A stretch of 53,388 bases of DNA from Bradyrhizobium sp. SSBR45G (GCF_030159255.1 NZ_BSCT01000008.1:182678-236065), one strand, 5' to 3'; positions 28,290-40,300 are shown, counted from the stretch's first letter. Numbers and translations: made by a program. Notes: generated from the letters alone by a model not told the origin.

Positions 28290-28795
28290 TTGATCCGTTC
28301 CCGGTCGGCATAGGGATCGGGGATGCCGAGATGGGCCAGGATCTCGGTCTCCAGCGCCTCCATCTCCTCGGCCTCGTCCTCGGTCTCATGATCGTAGCCG
28401 ATCAGGTGCAGGAAGCCGTGCACGGTGAGGTGGCTGAGATGGTGGTCGAACGGCTTCTGCTCCTCGTCGGCCTCGCGCCGCATCGTCTCGTAGGCGATCG
28501 CGATGTCGCCGAGCATGCGCGGCGCGTCATCGTCGCCGCGCGGGCCGGTGGGTTGCAGCGCCGGAAACGACAGCACGTTGGTCGGCTTGTCGATGCCGCG
28601 CCAATTGCTGTTGAGGGTGCGGATGCCGGAATCGTCCGTCAGCATGACGGCGATCTCGGCATCGCCGACATCGGCGTCGACCATGTCGGCGGCCGCATTG
28701 ATGGCGCGATGTATGACGTCTTCGGCGTCAGGCTGGTCCTGCCAGCACTCGGCTGCGACGATGACCTCGGTGGTTGGAATGGGACTTTGTGGCAT
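28286..28795 (-). CDS. ybeY: Endoribonuclease YbeY (rRNA maturation)
   Basis: A 169-residue zinc-dependent endoribonuclease involved in 16S rRNA 3'-end maturation and ribosome quality control. The three-His zinc site is complete: His126, His130 and His136 in HGFLHLIGYDH. NVLSFP at about 73-78 is the other family landmark. It sits after phoH and before the corC-like gene, the common order, and overlaps the latter by four bases. Confidence 0.95.
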   Translation of the reverse strand: MPQSPIPTTEVIVAAECWQDQPDAEDVIHRAINAAADMVDADVGDAEIAVMLTDDSGIRTLNSNWRGIDKPTNVLSFPALQPTGPRGDDDAPRMLGDIAIAYETMRREADEEQKPFDHHLSHLTVHGFLHLIGYDHETEDEAEEMEALETEILAHLGIPDPYADRERIN

Positions 28796-28871
28796 CCTGG
28801 TCGAGTTCTGTGCGGGATAAGCGCGCTCACATCACGCGCCGATCGGCGAGCCTCCTGGGATCATCTCGGGG

Positions 28872-29909
28872 TCAGCGCGCCTTGGGGCCCTCATAGGCGG
28901 CGACGATGCGCGCCACCAATTCGTGACGAATGACGTCCTCGCCGGTGAACCGGACCTGTGCGATGCCTTCGACGCCGTCGAGCAGGCGCGCGGCCTCGGC
29001 GAGGCCCGACGTCTGGCCGTTCGGCAGGTCGACCTGCGACGGATCGCCGGTGATGATCATGCGGCTGTTCTCGCCGAGACGCGTCAGGAACATCTTCATC
29101 TGCATCGATGTCGTGTTCTGCGCCTCGTCGAGGATGATCGCGGCGTTGGTCAAGGTGCGGCCACGCATGAAGGCGAGCGGCGCGATCTCGATCTCGCCGG
29201 CCTGCAGCGCGCGCTCGACGACGCGGGCGTCCATCAGATCGTACAGCGCGTCGTAGATCGGGCGCAGATAGGGGTCGACCTTCTCGCGGAGATCGCCGGG
29301 CAGGAAGCCGAGCCGCTCGCCGGCTTCCACCGCGGGGCGCGACAGGATGATGCGATCGACTTCCTTGCGCTCGAACAGCTGCGCGGCCTGCGCAACCGCA
29401 AGCCAAGTCTTGCCGGTACCGGCGGGGCCGATGCCGAACACCAGCTCGTGGCGCTTCAGCGCGCGGATGTAGGAATCCTGCGCCGCCGTGCGGGCGCGCA
29501 CCGGGCGCTTGCGCAAATTGATGCTTTCGAAGGCGTTCTTGCCGTTCTTGGCGTCGAACTCGAACAGCGAGCCTTGCGCGACCACGGCGCGGATCGCGCC
29601 TTCGACGTCGCCCTGCGCCAGATCCAGCCCTTTCAGCGCCTGGGCATAGAGCGTTTCCAGCACGCGCCGTGCCGCGTCGCAACCTTCGCGCGAGCCGCCG
29701 ATGGTGATGTGGTTGCCGCGCGAGTCGACGACGACGCCGAGCCGGCGCTCGACCAGCGCCAGGTTCTGGCCGTACGGACCGACCAGGGCGGACGCGGCGC
29801 GGTTGTCGTCGAAATCGATGACGACCTGGGTCTCGGGGGGCATGGACATGTCGCGGTCGAACTTGCGGCTGGGAGCGAGCGAAGATGAATCCGATGCGCT
29901 CTTGGGCAA
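28872..29909 (-). CDS. phoH: PhoH-family ATPase (YbeZ type)
   Basis: A 345-residue cytoplasmic ATPase. A KH-like N-terminal part (about 25-105) precedes the P-loop domain with Walker A GPAGTGKT (about 157-164) and Walker B IILDEAQN (about 258). The enzyme is thought to act with YbeY in RNA metabolism, and ybeY follows directly here. It starts four bases after miaB ends. 'phoH' here names the YbeZ-like family, not a phosphate-regulated gene. Confidence 0.92.
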   Translation of the reverse strand: MPKSASDSSSLAPSRKFDRDMSMPPETQVVIDFDDNRAASALVGPYGQNLALVERRLGVVVDSRGNHITIGGSREGCDAARRVLETLYAQALKGLDLAQGDVEGAIRAVVAQGSLFEFDAKNGKNAFESINLRKRPVRARTAAQDSYIRALKRHELVFGIGPAGTGKTWLAVAQAAQLFERKEVDRIILSRPAVEAGERLGFLPGDLREKVDPYLRPIYDALYDLMDARVVERALQAGEIEIAPLAFMRGRTLTNAAIILDEAQNTTSMQMKMFLTRLGENSRMIITGDPSQVDLPNGQTSGLAEAARLLDGVEGIAQVRFTGEDVIRHELVARIVAAYEGPKAR

Positions 29910-29913
29910 GTGC

Positions 29914-31356
<1,443 letters not shown>

Positions 31357-31400
31357 GCAGTCGGAGGCGCGCCAATCCCGGCGCGGGGCTCAGATATAGG

Positions 31401-32120
31401 CTAGACGGCCGAAAATCCAGCGAGCGGGGCGGCTTTGTCGCCAAGCCGGCTGAGAATGAGTGGCAATTGCCGCATATCGTCGAAAACGAGGGTCGCGCCG
31501 GCCGCCTTCAGCCGGTCCGCATGGCCTGGCCGGCCGTGACTGCCGCCGTGAAACCCGAGCACGGTCATGCCGGCGGCGACACCGCCCTGGATACCGGCAA
31601 GACTGTCTTCGACCACGACGCACGCCGCGGGACGGGCGTTCATCTGCGCCGCAGCGAACAGGAACAGATCCGGAGCCGGCTTGCCGTTCTCGACCTGGGA
31701 GGACGAGAAGATGTGGGGAGCAAGGCGGTCATAGAGACGGGTGGCGCCGAGGCTCACGCGCATGCGCTGATGCGAGCCTGACGACGCCACGCAGACCGGC
31801 AGGTCGAGCGTGTCGAGCACCTCCGCAATGCCCGCGATCGGTTGCAGCTCTTGTTCAAAGGTCCGGAACAGCCGTTCCTGCAGCCTGGCGTTGAAATCCT
31901 CGGGCAGGCTGCGGCCGAGCTCGGCCTCGATCTCCTGCGTTGCCTGTTTCGAGGAGCGGCCGAGAAACCGGTCGAACACCTGGTCGGCGGTGATCGGATA
32001 GCCGCACAGGCTGAGGACGTCGGCATGGGCCTGACAGGAGATCACCTCGCTGTCGACCAGCACGCCGTCGCAATCGAAAATGACGAGATCCAACTTCGAA
32101 GCCGGCGTTGCGTCAGCCAT
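31401..32120 (-). CDS. HAD-superfamily phosphatase (phosphoglycolate phosphatase-like)
   Basis: About 239 residues. Motif I is DCDGVLVDSE with Asp16 nucleophile and Asp18; motif II lies at VCVASSG, the Lys of motif III at GKPAPDLF and the acidic motif IV at VVEDSLAG. The helical cap follows motif I, as in class C1 HADs such as beta-phosphoglucomutases and phosphoglycolate phosphatases. The substrate is not predictable. I set the start at 32120; it overlaps the end of fur by eight bases. Confidence 0.9.
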   Translation of the reverse strand: MADATPASKLDLVIFDCDGVLVDSEVISCQAHADVLSLCGYPITADQVFDRFLGRSSKQATQEIEAELGRSLPEDFNARLQERLFRTFEQELQPIAGIAEVLDTLDLPVCVASSGSHQRMRVSLGATRLYDRLAPHIFSSSQVENGKPAPDLFLFAAAQMNARPAACVVVEDSLAGIQGGVAAGMTVLGFHGGSHGRPGHADRLKAAGATLVFDDMRQLPLILSRLGDKAAPLAGFSAV

Positions 32121-32565
32121 TCGTCTCTTCGTCGAGCGGCACGCAATACAGCTCGAGCCGGTGGTCGACGAGCTTGTAGCCGAGCTTGCGGGCGATTTCC
32201 GCCTGAAGCTTCTCGATCTCCTCGGAGGTGAACTCAATCACCTTGCCGTCACGCAGATTGATCAGGTGATCGTGATGGCTGTCGCGCATCTGCTCGTAGC
32301 GGGCGCGGCCCTCGCGGAAATCGTGACGCTCGATGATCCCGGCGTCTTCGAACAGCTTCACGGTCCGGTAGACCGTGGAGATCGAGATCTTGTCGTCGAC
32401 CGCAACACAGCGCCGATACAGCTCTTCGACGTCGGGATGGTCGCAGGCCTCGGCGAGCACGCGGGCAATGACCCGGCGCTGCTCGGTCATCCGCATGCCG
32501 GTGGCGGCGCAACGGGCTTCGATGCCGGTGGAACTGAGCGCTGGCGTTGTTTTCAAGGAGGTCAT
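32113..32565 (-). CDS. fur: Ferric uptake regulator Fur (possibly manganese-responsive Mur)
   Basis: A 150-residue metal-responsive repressor distinct from the Irr gene at 2223-2696. The winged helix contains ISISTVYRTVKLFEDAGII; the metal site includes the HHDH cluster at about 97-100 and the conserved Glu/His residues near RLELYCVPL. It lacks the C-terminal CxxC pair of enteric Fur. In rhizobia such proteins answer iron or manganese; in Bradyrhizobium Fur controls irr. It is within the tsaB-rimI-fur-HAD-miaB run. Confidence 0.9.
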   Translation of the reverse strand: MTSLKTTPALSSTGIEARCAATGMRMTEQRRVIARVLAEACDHPDVEELYRRCVAVDDKISISTVYRTVKLFEDAGIIERHDFREGRARYEQMRDSHHDHLINLRDGKVIEFTSEEIEKLQAEIARKLGYKLVDHRLELYCVPLDEETNG

Positions 32566-32608
32566 CGTCTCTCGCCTCAAGGATGCGCTTTCTGCCACCA
32601 AGTGCAGG

Positions 32609-33091
32609 TTACGACAAGTCCCGCCGCATCAGAAGCGCATTCAACTGTTCTCCGCCGGGTTGGAGATAGTAGCGTTCCCGGCGGCCCACGGTCGCAAATC
32701 CGGCGCGTTCATAGAGACGCCGGGCCGGCTGGTTGTTTTCCTCGACCTCGAGAAAAACCGTTCGGACCCCGCGGCCTGCCAGATGCCCCAGATGCGTCAG
32801 CAAGAGATCACGAGAGAGGCCGCGACCGCGCTGATTTGGGTCAAGAGCGACAGATAAAATTTCCGCCTCGTCAGCGCCAATGCGCGAGACGATGAAGCCA
32901 ATGAGTTTGCGACCGAGTTGCAAACGATGGATCAGCGTGTTGCGCTCGGACAGCATGGCTTCAAACTCGCCCTCACCCCAGCCGCGGTGGAACGAGGCGG
33001 CATGGATCTGCGCGAGCCTGTTGGCATCGCGCAACGAGGCGGCCCCGATCGAGGGTTTGGGGCGGCCGAGCCAGCGGAAGAACATGTTCAT
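32609..33091 (-). CDS. rimI: Ribosomal-protein-alanine acetyltransferase RimI-type GNAT
   Basis: A 160-residue GNAT enzyme next to tsaB, as in many bacteria. The acetyl-CoA loop is NQRGRGLSRDLL; the LEVEENNQPARRLYERAGF block is the RimI hallmark. In E. coli RimI acetylates the N-terminal Ala of S18; the substrate here is inferred. The start overlaps the tsaB stop by one base (TAATG), so the two are coupled. A second Met two codons on is also possible. Confidence 0.9.
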   Translation of the reverse strand: MNMFFRWLGRPKPSIGAASLRDANRLAQIHAASFHRGWGEGEFEAMLSERNTLIHRLQLGRKLIGFIVSRIGADEAEILSVALDPNQRGRGLSRDLLLTHLGHLAGRGVRTVFLEVEENNQPARRLYERAGFATVGRRERYYLQPGGEQLNALLMRRDLS

Positions 33092-33789
33092 TATGAAGCG
33101 ACCGTGCGTGCCGGCTCGGGCACCGCCTTCGCGGGCGGCTTGACGTCGGGGGCGCGCAGGTAGAACGGCCGCGCCGGTGCATGCGCGGGATCCGCCGCTG
33201 CCCCGAGCCAGGCGACCCACGCGATGTCGGGGCCGGCCTGCGCATCGATCTCCACCGGAGCCGCCTCGGCAGAAGGCCAGCGTTCTGCCAGCAGGGCGGC
33301 CGCGTTGCCGACGAGATGAGGCGCACCGAAGCGTGCGGCGGCGAGCACCTCGTCGATCGCGGCCACCCGAGGCGCCACCAGCTCCTCGCCGCTGCCGCTC
33401 ACGACTTGATAGTAGACATGATCATGCCGGGCATCGATCGCGGATATCACCGGGTTCGCGCGGTCTTCGCTGACGATCGGCGCCGCATAGGCGGAGAGCG
33501 TCGTGACGCCGACCACCGGCTTGTGCGCCGCCAAAGCGATGCCGCGCGCGGCAGAGAGCCCGACGCGCAGGCCCGTGAAACTACCGGGACCGGTCGTCAC
33601 CGCGATCCGGTCGAGCTCGCGGAAGCCGACACCTGACTGCTGCATCACGCGCGCGATCAACGGCATCAGTGCCTCGGCGTGGCCGCGCATCATCGGCAGC
33701 GTTTCGTGAGCGTGCATCGTGGCCGAATCGGTGTCCAGAACGGCAGCGGCGCAATGGTCGAGGGCAGTATCGATCGCGAGTATCAACAT
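33091..33789 (-). CDS. tsaB: tRNA threonylcarbamoyladenosine biosynthesis protein TsaB
   Basis: A 232-residue ASKHA-fold protein that partners TsaD in making the t6A37 modification of ANN-decoding tRNAs. The family block GPGSFTGLRVGLSAARGIALA lies at about 68-88 and ILAIDTALDHCAAAVLD at the N-terminus. It is the first gene of the rimI-fur-HAD-miaB run. Its upstream region has an ATTATG-containing AT-rich patch with a TACCA/TGGTA palindrome at 33822-33835, a possible promoter-region element. Confidence 0.93.
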   Translation of the reverse strand: MLILAIDTALDHCAAAVLDTDSATMHAHETLPMMRGHAEALMPLIARVMQQSGVGFRELDRIAVTTGPGSFTGLRVGLSAARGIALAAHKPVVGVTTLSAYAAPIVSEDRANPVISAIDARHDHVYYQVVSGSGEELVAPRVAAIDEVLAAARFGAPHLVGNAAALLAERWPSAEAAPVEIDAQAGPDIAWVAWLGAAADPAHAPARPFYLRAPDVKPPAKAVPEPARTVAS

Positions 33790-34041
33790 CCGGTCAGGTT
33801 CGCATTTAGGAGAGCGCCAAATACCAATTATGGTACCTTGATAAAGTCGGTGACCGCCTTCTTACATCCTCATCGGGAAAAACGCATCAAGGCGCAACTA
33901 CTGACACGCTAAGTTACTGAATTGGAAGCCATTTAAGCAAATCTTTCCGCGCCTGTGGGAGTTATCCGCGCGATACTTTCGGGGGACATGTGCGCCGGCC
34001 GTCGGCGATCGCCACCTCCCGTCTCGAGAAGAGGACTCTCC

Positions 34042-34996
34042 TTGTCGTTCTGGCGCGGTCATTCCGCATCACGCGATGCAACGGCCCAGGTTGAGGCGAT
34101 CAATCGCTCGCAGGCGGTGATCGAGTTCGGCGCCGACGGCACGATCATCATCGCGAACAAGAATTTCCTCGACGCGATGGGTTATGCGCTGGCTGATATC
34201 CAGGGCAGGCACCCCTCGATGTTCGTGGCGCCCGATGTGCGTGACAGCGCCGACTATCGCGCATTCTGGGCGGCGCTGGCCCGCGGCGAATTCCAGATGG
34301 GCGAGTTCGAGCGCGCCGGCTAAGGCGGACGCCAGGTCTGGATTCAGGCGACCTACAATCCGATCAAGGACCTCAACGGCAAGCCGTACAAGATCGTGAA
34401 ATTCGCCGCTGACGTCACCTCGCAGGTCATCACCCGCATGAAGGGGGACAAGGTCCGCGGCATGATGGAGCACGTCGTCGCCGGCGCCGAGCAGCTCAAT
34501 GCCTCAGTGCAGCAGATTGCGGATGCGATGGCCAAGTCGAAGGACACCGCGACGGCAGCGGTCACGCGTGTCGAGGACGCCGACCAGCAGGCCAAGCGGC
34601 TGTCCTCGGCGGCCGGGTGCCATGAGCAGCATCGTCGAGCTGATCGGCAACATCACCGGCCAGATCAACCTCCTCGCGCTCAATGCGACGATCGAGTCGG
34701 CGCGAGCGGGCGAGGCCGGGCGTGGTTTTGCGGTCGTCGCCAGCGAGGTGAAGAACCTGGCCAATCAGGCCAAGCAGGCCACCGACAGGATCGGCAGCGA
34801 GATCGGCAATCTCAACGGCATCTCGTCCGACGTGGTCGGCGCGCTCGATGCCATCAAGAACGCGATTCAGAGCGTCCATGACTACGTGTCATCGACGGCG
34901 CAAGCGGTTGGCGAGCAGAGCGCCGTCACCAGCGAGATGTCGTCGAGCATGCGTCAGGCGGCGGCCGAGGCCGCCAGCATCGGCAAGGCGGCGTGA
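34042..34996 (+). pseudogene. Broken PAS-domain methyl-accepting chemotaxis protein
   Basis: A gene for a short cytosolic chemoreceptor. The PAS domain (RSQAVIEFGADGTIIIANKNF, GYALADIQGRHPSMFV) is interrupted by an in-frame TAA at 34321-34323, where relatives as I recall them have Lys. The frame resumes with [19 protein letters not shown] and a signalling helix, then shifts by one near 34615-34617, where GGG probably replaced GG. After the shift the sequence continues as the highly conserved receptor tip ([37 protein letters not shown]). Repairing both lesions gives one protein of about 318 residues from a TTG at 34042. It is followed by a hairpin repeat. A programmed frameshift is unlikely because there are two unrelated lesions. 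Confidence 0.85.
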
Positions 34997-35000
34997 CAAA

Positions 35001-35076
35001 GAGCGAATAGCGAATGGGGAGGAGCGAATAGCAAGGAAGCGGATCCCTATTCGCTACTCCCTACTCGCTACTCGCC
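35001..35076. repeat. Inverted repeat with GCGAATAG units
   Basis: GAGCGAATAGCG...GAGCGAATAG (35001-35031) and CTATTCGCTACTCCC...CTACTCGCC (35047-35076) are imperfect inverted copies of about 30 bases. The element lies between the broken chemoreceptor gene and nfuA, which converge on it, and could act as a two-way mRNA end. Confidence 0.6.
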
Positions 35077-35083
35077 GTTTTCA

Positions 35084-35653
35084 TCACATCGGCCGGACTT
35101 CGACCACCTCGGGCACGAAGTGCTTCAGCAGGTTCTGGATGCCGTGCTGCAGGGTCGCGGTCGATGACGGGCAGCCGGAGCAGGCGCCCTTCATGTTGAG
35201 ATAGACGATGCCGTCCTTGAAACCGCGGAAGGTGATGTCGCCGCCGTCATTGGCGACGGCCGGGCGGACGCGGCTCTCGATCAAATCCTTGATCATGCCG
35301 ACCGTCTCGGTATCGGCCTCGTCGAAGAACTCGTCGTCCTCGTCGGCGGATTCGTCATTGGCGGCGCTGCCGTCGGTGAGCAGCGGCGCGCCCGACATGT
35401 AGTGCTCCATGATCGCGCCGAGGATCGAGGGCTTCAAATGCTGCCACTCGCCGTCGCTCTTGGTCACGGTGATGAAGTCGGCGCCGTAGAACACGCCTGC
35501 GACGCCATCGACTGCGAACAGGCGCTCGGCGAGCGGGGAACGGGCGGCGGCGTCGCGGCTGGAAAATTCCATCGTCCCGGTCGGCAGCACGACGCGGCCC
35601 GGGATGAACTTCAGCGTGGCGGGATTGGGGGTGGCTTCAGTCTGGATGAACAT
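35084..35653 (-). CDS. nfuA: NifU-family Fe-S scaffold protein (Nfu type)
   Basis: A 189-residue protein with an N-terminal Nfu_N domain (about 1-88; MFIQTEATPNPATLKFIPG) and a C-terminal NifU-like domain with the C-x2-C cluster site (Cys158, Cys161 in GACSGCPSS). It carries Fe-S clusters to target proteins in the cytosol. An acidic linker (about 99-115) joins the two domains. The ATG at 35653 is chosen because it gives the canonical N-terminus; the longer reading is not conserved. The gene symbol follows common use for this architecture in alphaproteobacteria. Confidence 0.92.
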   Translation of the reverse strand: MFIQTEATPNPATLKFIPGRVVLPTGTMEFSSRDAAARSPLAERLFAVDGVAGVFYGADFITVTKSDGEWQHLKPSILGAIMEHYMSGAPLLTDGSAANDESADEDDEFFDEADTETVGMIKDLIESRVRPAVANDGGDITFRGFKDGIVYLNMKGACSGCPSSTATLQHGIQNLLKHFVPEVVEVRPM

Positions 35654-35762
35654 GGTTTTCTCCGGCAGTGCCGGTTCAAGGCCGGCCTGTGGTGGTGTCA
35701 TAGCAGATGGCGAGAGGACGCGCACGATCAAGAGGCTTTGAAGCCGTATTTCGTCCTTAAGC

Positions 35763-36257
35763 CTATGAAAGCGCGTCGATATCGGCATCCTTGAGGTCGC
35801 CGGGGACGATCACCAGCGGGATCGGGAAGGCGCCGATGGTCTTGGTGACATGGGTCACCAGCGGCCCCGGCCCTTCGGCGCCGGAATGGGCGGCGAGCAC
35901 CAGCAGCGCGATGTCGCTGTCATGCTCGATCGTCGCCAGGATCTGCACCGTCGGCTCACCCTCGCGGATGACCCGTTCCGGCGTGGTGACGCCGATCGCC
36001 GCCAGCAGCGTGGCGCCCTGGTCGAGCGCGGCGTTCGCCTCGTCCTGCGCCTCCGCGCGCATCAGGTCGGCGACCCCCAGCCATTGCTGGTTCTGGTCCT
36101 CGGTCTCGATGATGTGCAGCATCACGATGCGGCCGCCGGCGCGCATCGCCCAGCGCCCGGCATAGCGGATGGCGCGGTCCCATTCGGCGCTGTCGTCGAC
36201 CACGACCAGGCATTTCGGCGCATGGCCGGTCTGGTAGCTCTGCCGCTGCACCGCCAT
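35763..36257 (-). CDS. Universal stress protein (UspA family)
   Basis: About 164 residues in one Usp domain: CLVVVDDSAEWDRAIRYA near the N-terminus and VIREGEPTVQILATIEHDSDIALLVLAA in the middle. The G-x2-G-x9-GS/T ATP motif is only weakly matched, so ATP binding is uncertain. A longer reading from 36404 would add 49 residues and overlap trpS by 26 bases. Two of the four chemistry-relevant neighbours (nfuA and trpS) have no link to stress, so this is a stand-alone gene. Confidence 0.85.
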   Translation of the reverse strand: MAVQRQSYQTGHAPKCLVVVDDSAEWDRAIRYAGRWAMRAGGRIVMLHIIETEDQNQQWLGVADLMRAEAQDEANAALDQGATLLAAIGVTTPERVIREGEPTVQILATIEHDSDIALLVLAAHSGAEGPGPLVTHVTKTIGAFPIPLVIVPGDLKDADIDALS

Positions 36258-36378
36258 CCTCGCTCCCGCCTGCTGCGAGTCGATCCGGGCTGGATGCTGC
36301 CACAGCCCACCTCCGTTGGGGAGAGGGGCCGCCGGTTCCATTTGCGGTCGGGGCTCCGGCTCGCTTGGCCGGTCCCGG

Positions 36379-37431
<1,053 letters not shown>

Positions 37432-37480
37432 GGTCACTGTTCCGGATGATGGATTTGCTGCGTCGTTTGGCACGGGCGCC

Positions 37481-39034
37481 TCAAAGGTGCAAGTCGCCGG
37501 CGGGCCGTTGCTGGATGGCTCGGAGCGCCTGGCGCCAGTCGATGACGCGGAAGGCCAGCAGAAGCGCCGTGTACAGGATCACGGCGCCACCGATCAGGGC
37601 CGCGAGCAGAACGGCCGCGCCGACATGGCCGCCGCGCCATGAGACGCCCGCCTGGGTCGCCACGGTCCAGAGCACCGCGCCCATGGCGGCGGCCGCGAGT
37701 GCGATGCGCGGCAGCCGTTGCCGCGATGCAGGGGAGATCGCAAAGCCGAAGCTGGCGGTGCCGCGTCGGATCAGGACCGCAGCATTGGCCCAGCTGCCGA
37801 GCGCCAATCCCGCCGCGATGCCGCTCGCTCCAAACGGCTGGCCGAGCAGGAACGCCAGCGCGATCGCGACGCCACATCCGATCAGGGTGGCGCGCAGCGG
37901 CGTCTGCGTGTCCTCGCGCGCAAAGAAAGCCGGCTGCAGGGCTTTGGCCAGCACTTGCGCGGGCAGCGCCGCGGCAAGCCAGGTCAGCACCCGCGCCGTT
38001 GCTGCGGCATCATCGGTGGTGAAGGCGCCGTGTTCGAACAGCAAACGAATGACCGGTTCGCTCAGGATCATCAGTCCGAGTGTCGCGGGCAGAGCAAGCC
38101 CGATGGCGAGCTCGAGGCCATGCGATTGCACCTCCGCCAGCGCCTGCTTGTTGCCGGCGTGCAGCGCGCGGGTCAGCTCGGGCACCAGCACCGTGCCCAT
38201 CGCAACGCCGACGAGGCCGAGCGGCAGCTCGATCAGGCGGTTGGCGAAATACAGCCATGATACCGCCGATGGCGTGGTCGAGGCGATGATCGCGCCGCCG
38301 ACGGCGAGCAGCTGCGGGCCGGCGCTGGCGACCATGCCGGGCAGCGCCTTGGCGAAGAAGCCGCGCATCTCAGTGTCGAGCACGACCCGCACCGGTGACG
38401 CGATGCCGCCGCCGCGCTGCGCGAGCATCGCGAGCTGCAGCAGCCCGGCGATGCCGATCGTGGCGGCGAGCAGCAGCGCGGCGTGCGACGGGTCCGACTG
38501 TTGCGCCAGCAGCACGATCGTCATGATGATCAGCGCCGCGTTGAAGAGCAGCGGGGCAAACGCCGCCAGCGCGAAGCGTCCTTGTGCACTCGATATTGCG
38601 AGCAGCACGGTCGAGGGACCGGCGAAGGCCAGATAAGGCAGCATCAGCCTGGCATCGTTCACCGCGAGAGTGAGCGTCTCTTCACCAGCGAAGCCGGGCG
38701 CCAGCACCGTCATCGCCAGCGGCATCAGCAGCGCCAGGGCGATCGTGGCGGTGAGAAGGCCGGCGCTGACGGTGCCGAGCACGCGCCCGGCAAAAGCCGC
38801 CGCCTTCGTCGGGCCTGCCTTCTGGTATATTCGCAGCCACGCCGGCACGAGGGCCGCATTGAGCGCGCCTTCCGTCAGCAGCCGTCTGACCACGTTGACG
38901 AGCTGAAACGCCGCGAGAAACGCGTCGGTGACCGGTCCGGCGCCCAGCAGCGCGGCGATCAGCGCGTCCCTGCCGAAGCCGAGCAGGCGCGAGCTCAGTG
39001 TTCCTGAGAGCACGGTCACGAAGGATCGGATCAT
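37481..39034 (-). CDS. murJ: Lipid II flippase MurJ (MviN family)
   Basis: A 517-residue inner-membrane protein with about 14 hydrophobic helices that flips the peptidoglycan precursor lipid II outward. The N-terminus [23 protein letters not shown] and the [14 protein letters not shown] loop are diagnostic of the family. The ATG at 39034 matches this N-terminus; the longer upstream frame does not. It is divergent from the PfkB kinase gene (70 bases). Confidence 0.95.
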   Translation of the reverse strand: MIRSFVTVLSGTLSSRLLGFGRDALIAALLGAGPVTDAFLAAFQLVNVVRRLLTEGALNAALVPAWLRIYQKAGPTKAAAFAGRVLGTVSAGLLTATIALALLMPLAMTVLAPGFAGEETLTLAVNDARLMLPYLAFAGPSTVLLAISSAQGRFALAAFAPLLFNAALIIMTIVLLAQQSDPSHAALLLAATIGIAGLLQLAMLAQRGGGIASPVRVVLDTEMRGFFAKALPGMVASAGPQLLAVGGAIIASTTPSAVSWLYFANRLIELPLGLVGVAMGTVLVPELTRALHAGNKQALAEVQSHGLELAIGLALPATLGLMILSEPVIRLLFEHGAFTTDDAAATARVLTWLAAALPAQVLAKALQPAFFAREDTQTPLRATLIGCGVAIALAFLLGQPFGASGIAAGLALGSWANAAVLIRRGTASFGFAISPASRQRLPRIALAAAAMGAVLWTVATQAGVSWRGGHVGAAVLLAALIGGAVILYTALLLAFRVIDWRQALRAIQQRPAGDLHL

Positions 39035-39104
39035 GAGGCCTTCTATAGCAGCGCCGCTTGTGATAGGCCGCAGCGTTTGCAAACGCCGTAAACGGGGCCA
39101 GTGG

Positions 39105-40106
39105 ATGACTGACGCGAAATACGATGTTCTCGGCATCGGCAACGCGATTTTCGACGTGTTGGTGCAGGCCGATGAAGCCTTTCTCGCCAGGCACGGCATG
39201 ACCAAGGGCAGCATGGCGCTGATCGACGAGGCTCGCGCGGCCGCGATCTATGCGGACATGGGCCCGGCCACCGAGATGTCGGGCGGTTCAGGGGCCAACA
39301 CCATTGTCGGCGTCGCCAGCCTTGGCGCGCGTGCCGCTTATGTGGGCAAAGTCAAGGTCGACCAGATCGGGAAGATGTACGCGCACGACATCCGTGCGGC
39401 CGGTGTTGCCTTCGACACCGCGCCTGCCGCCGACGGTCCGGCCACCGGCTGTTGCTACATTCTGGTGACGCCGGACGGCGAGCGCACCATGAACACCTAT
39501 CTCGGTGCGGCCCAGAACCTCACCGTCGCCGATATCGATCCCGCCCAGATTGCAGCCGCGCGCATCGTCTATCTCGAAGGCTATCTGTGGGACCCGAAGG
39601 ATGCCAAGGACGCGTTCGTGAAGGCCGCGACGATCGCGCATGATGCCGGCCGCGAGGTCGCGCTGACGCTGTCGGATTCCTTCTGCGTCGATCGCTATCG
39701 CGAGGAGTTTCTGGACCTCATGCGCGGCGGCACGGTCGATATCGTGTTCGCCAACGAGGCCGAACTGCATTCGATGTACCAGACATCAGACTTCGACAGC
39801 GCGCTGAAGCAGCTGCGCGAGGATGCCACGCTCGGCGTGGTCACCCGCAGCGACAAGGGCTGTGTCGTGGTGTCGAATGACGGCGTCATCGCCGTGCCGG
39901 CGCATCCGATTACGACCCTTGTCGATACCACCGGCGCCGGTGACCTGTTCGCCGCCGGCTTCCTGTTCGGGCTGGTGCGCAAGACCGGCTACGAAATCGC
40001 CGGCCGCCTCGGCGGCCTCGCCGCCGCCGAGGTGATCCAGCACATCGGCGCAAGGCCGCAGGTGTCGCTGAAGGATCTGGCGGCGCAGAGCGGGCTGAAG
40101 GTCTAA
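39105..40106 (+). CDS. PfkB-family carbohydrate/adenosine kinase
   Basis: A 333-residue ribokinase-fold kinase. The N-terminal GNAIFDVLV and GGSGANT (about 62-68) are substrate-site motifs; the C-terminal DTTGAGDLFAAGFLFG block (about 275-290) holds the catalytic Asp and anion hole. Among PfkB enzymes it is closest in layout to the alphaproteobacterial adenosine kinase-like group, but the substrate could be another nucleoside or sugar. A GTG at 39101 is out of frame; the ATG at 39105 follows GGGGCC. Confidence 0.87.
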   Translation: MTDAKYDVLGIGNAIFDVLVQADEAFLARHGMTKGSMALIDEARAAAIYADMGPATEMSGGSGANTIVGVASLGARAAYVGKVKVDQIGKMYAHDIRAAGVAFDTAPAADGPATGCCYILVTPDGERTMNTYLGAAQNLTVADIDPAQIAAARIVYLEGYLWDPKDAKDAFVKAATIAHDAGREVALTLSDSFCVDRYREEFLDLMRGGTVDIVFANEAELHSMYQTSDFDSALKQLREDATLGVVTRSDKGCVVVSNDGVIAVPAHPITTLVDTTGAGDLFAAGFLFGLVRKTGYEIAGRLGGLAAAEVIQHIGARPQVSLKDLAAQSGLKV

Positions 40107-40166
40107 CTCAAAGGACAGTGTGGGACGGAGACCGGCGCCGCTTACTCGGTCCCTCTGACCTCCTGA

Positions 40167-40300
40167 CCTCGCCCCGCTTGCGGGGAGAGGTCGGATTGCA
40201 TCGAAGATGCAATCCGGGTGAGGGGGGCTTTCCGCACGGTCGGTGCGCGCGGCTGCCCCTCACCCCGACCCTCTCCCCGTAAGAACGGGGAGAGGGAGGG
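40167..40300. repeat. Dispersed palindromic repeat, copy 1 (CCTCGCCCCGCTTGCGGGG type)
   Basis: Contains a CCCCGC-TTGC-GGGG hairpin, a GGATTGCATC/GATGCAATCC hairpin and inverted GGTGAGGGG / CCCCTCACCCC blocks, ending in CTCTCCCCGT and ACGGGGAGAG. The same order recurs at 53247-53388. It sits between two convergent genes (PfkB kinase and beta-lactamase-like hydrolase), where such elements often serve as transcript ends. Confidence 0.85.
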
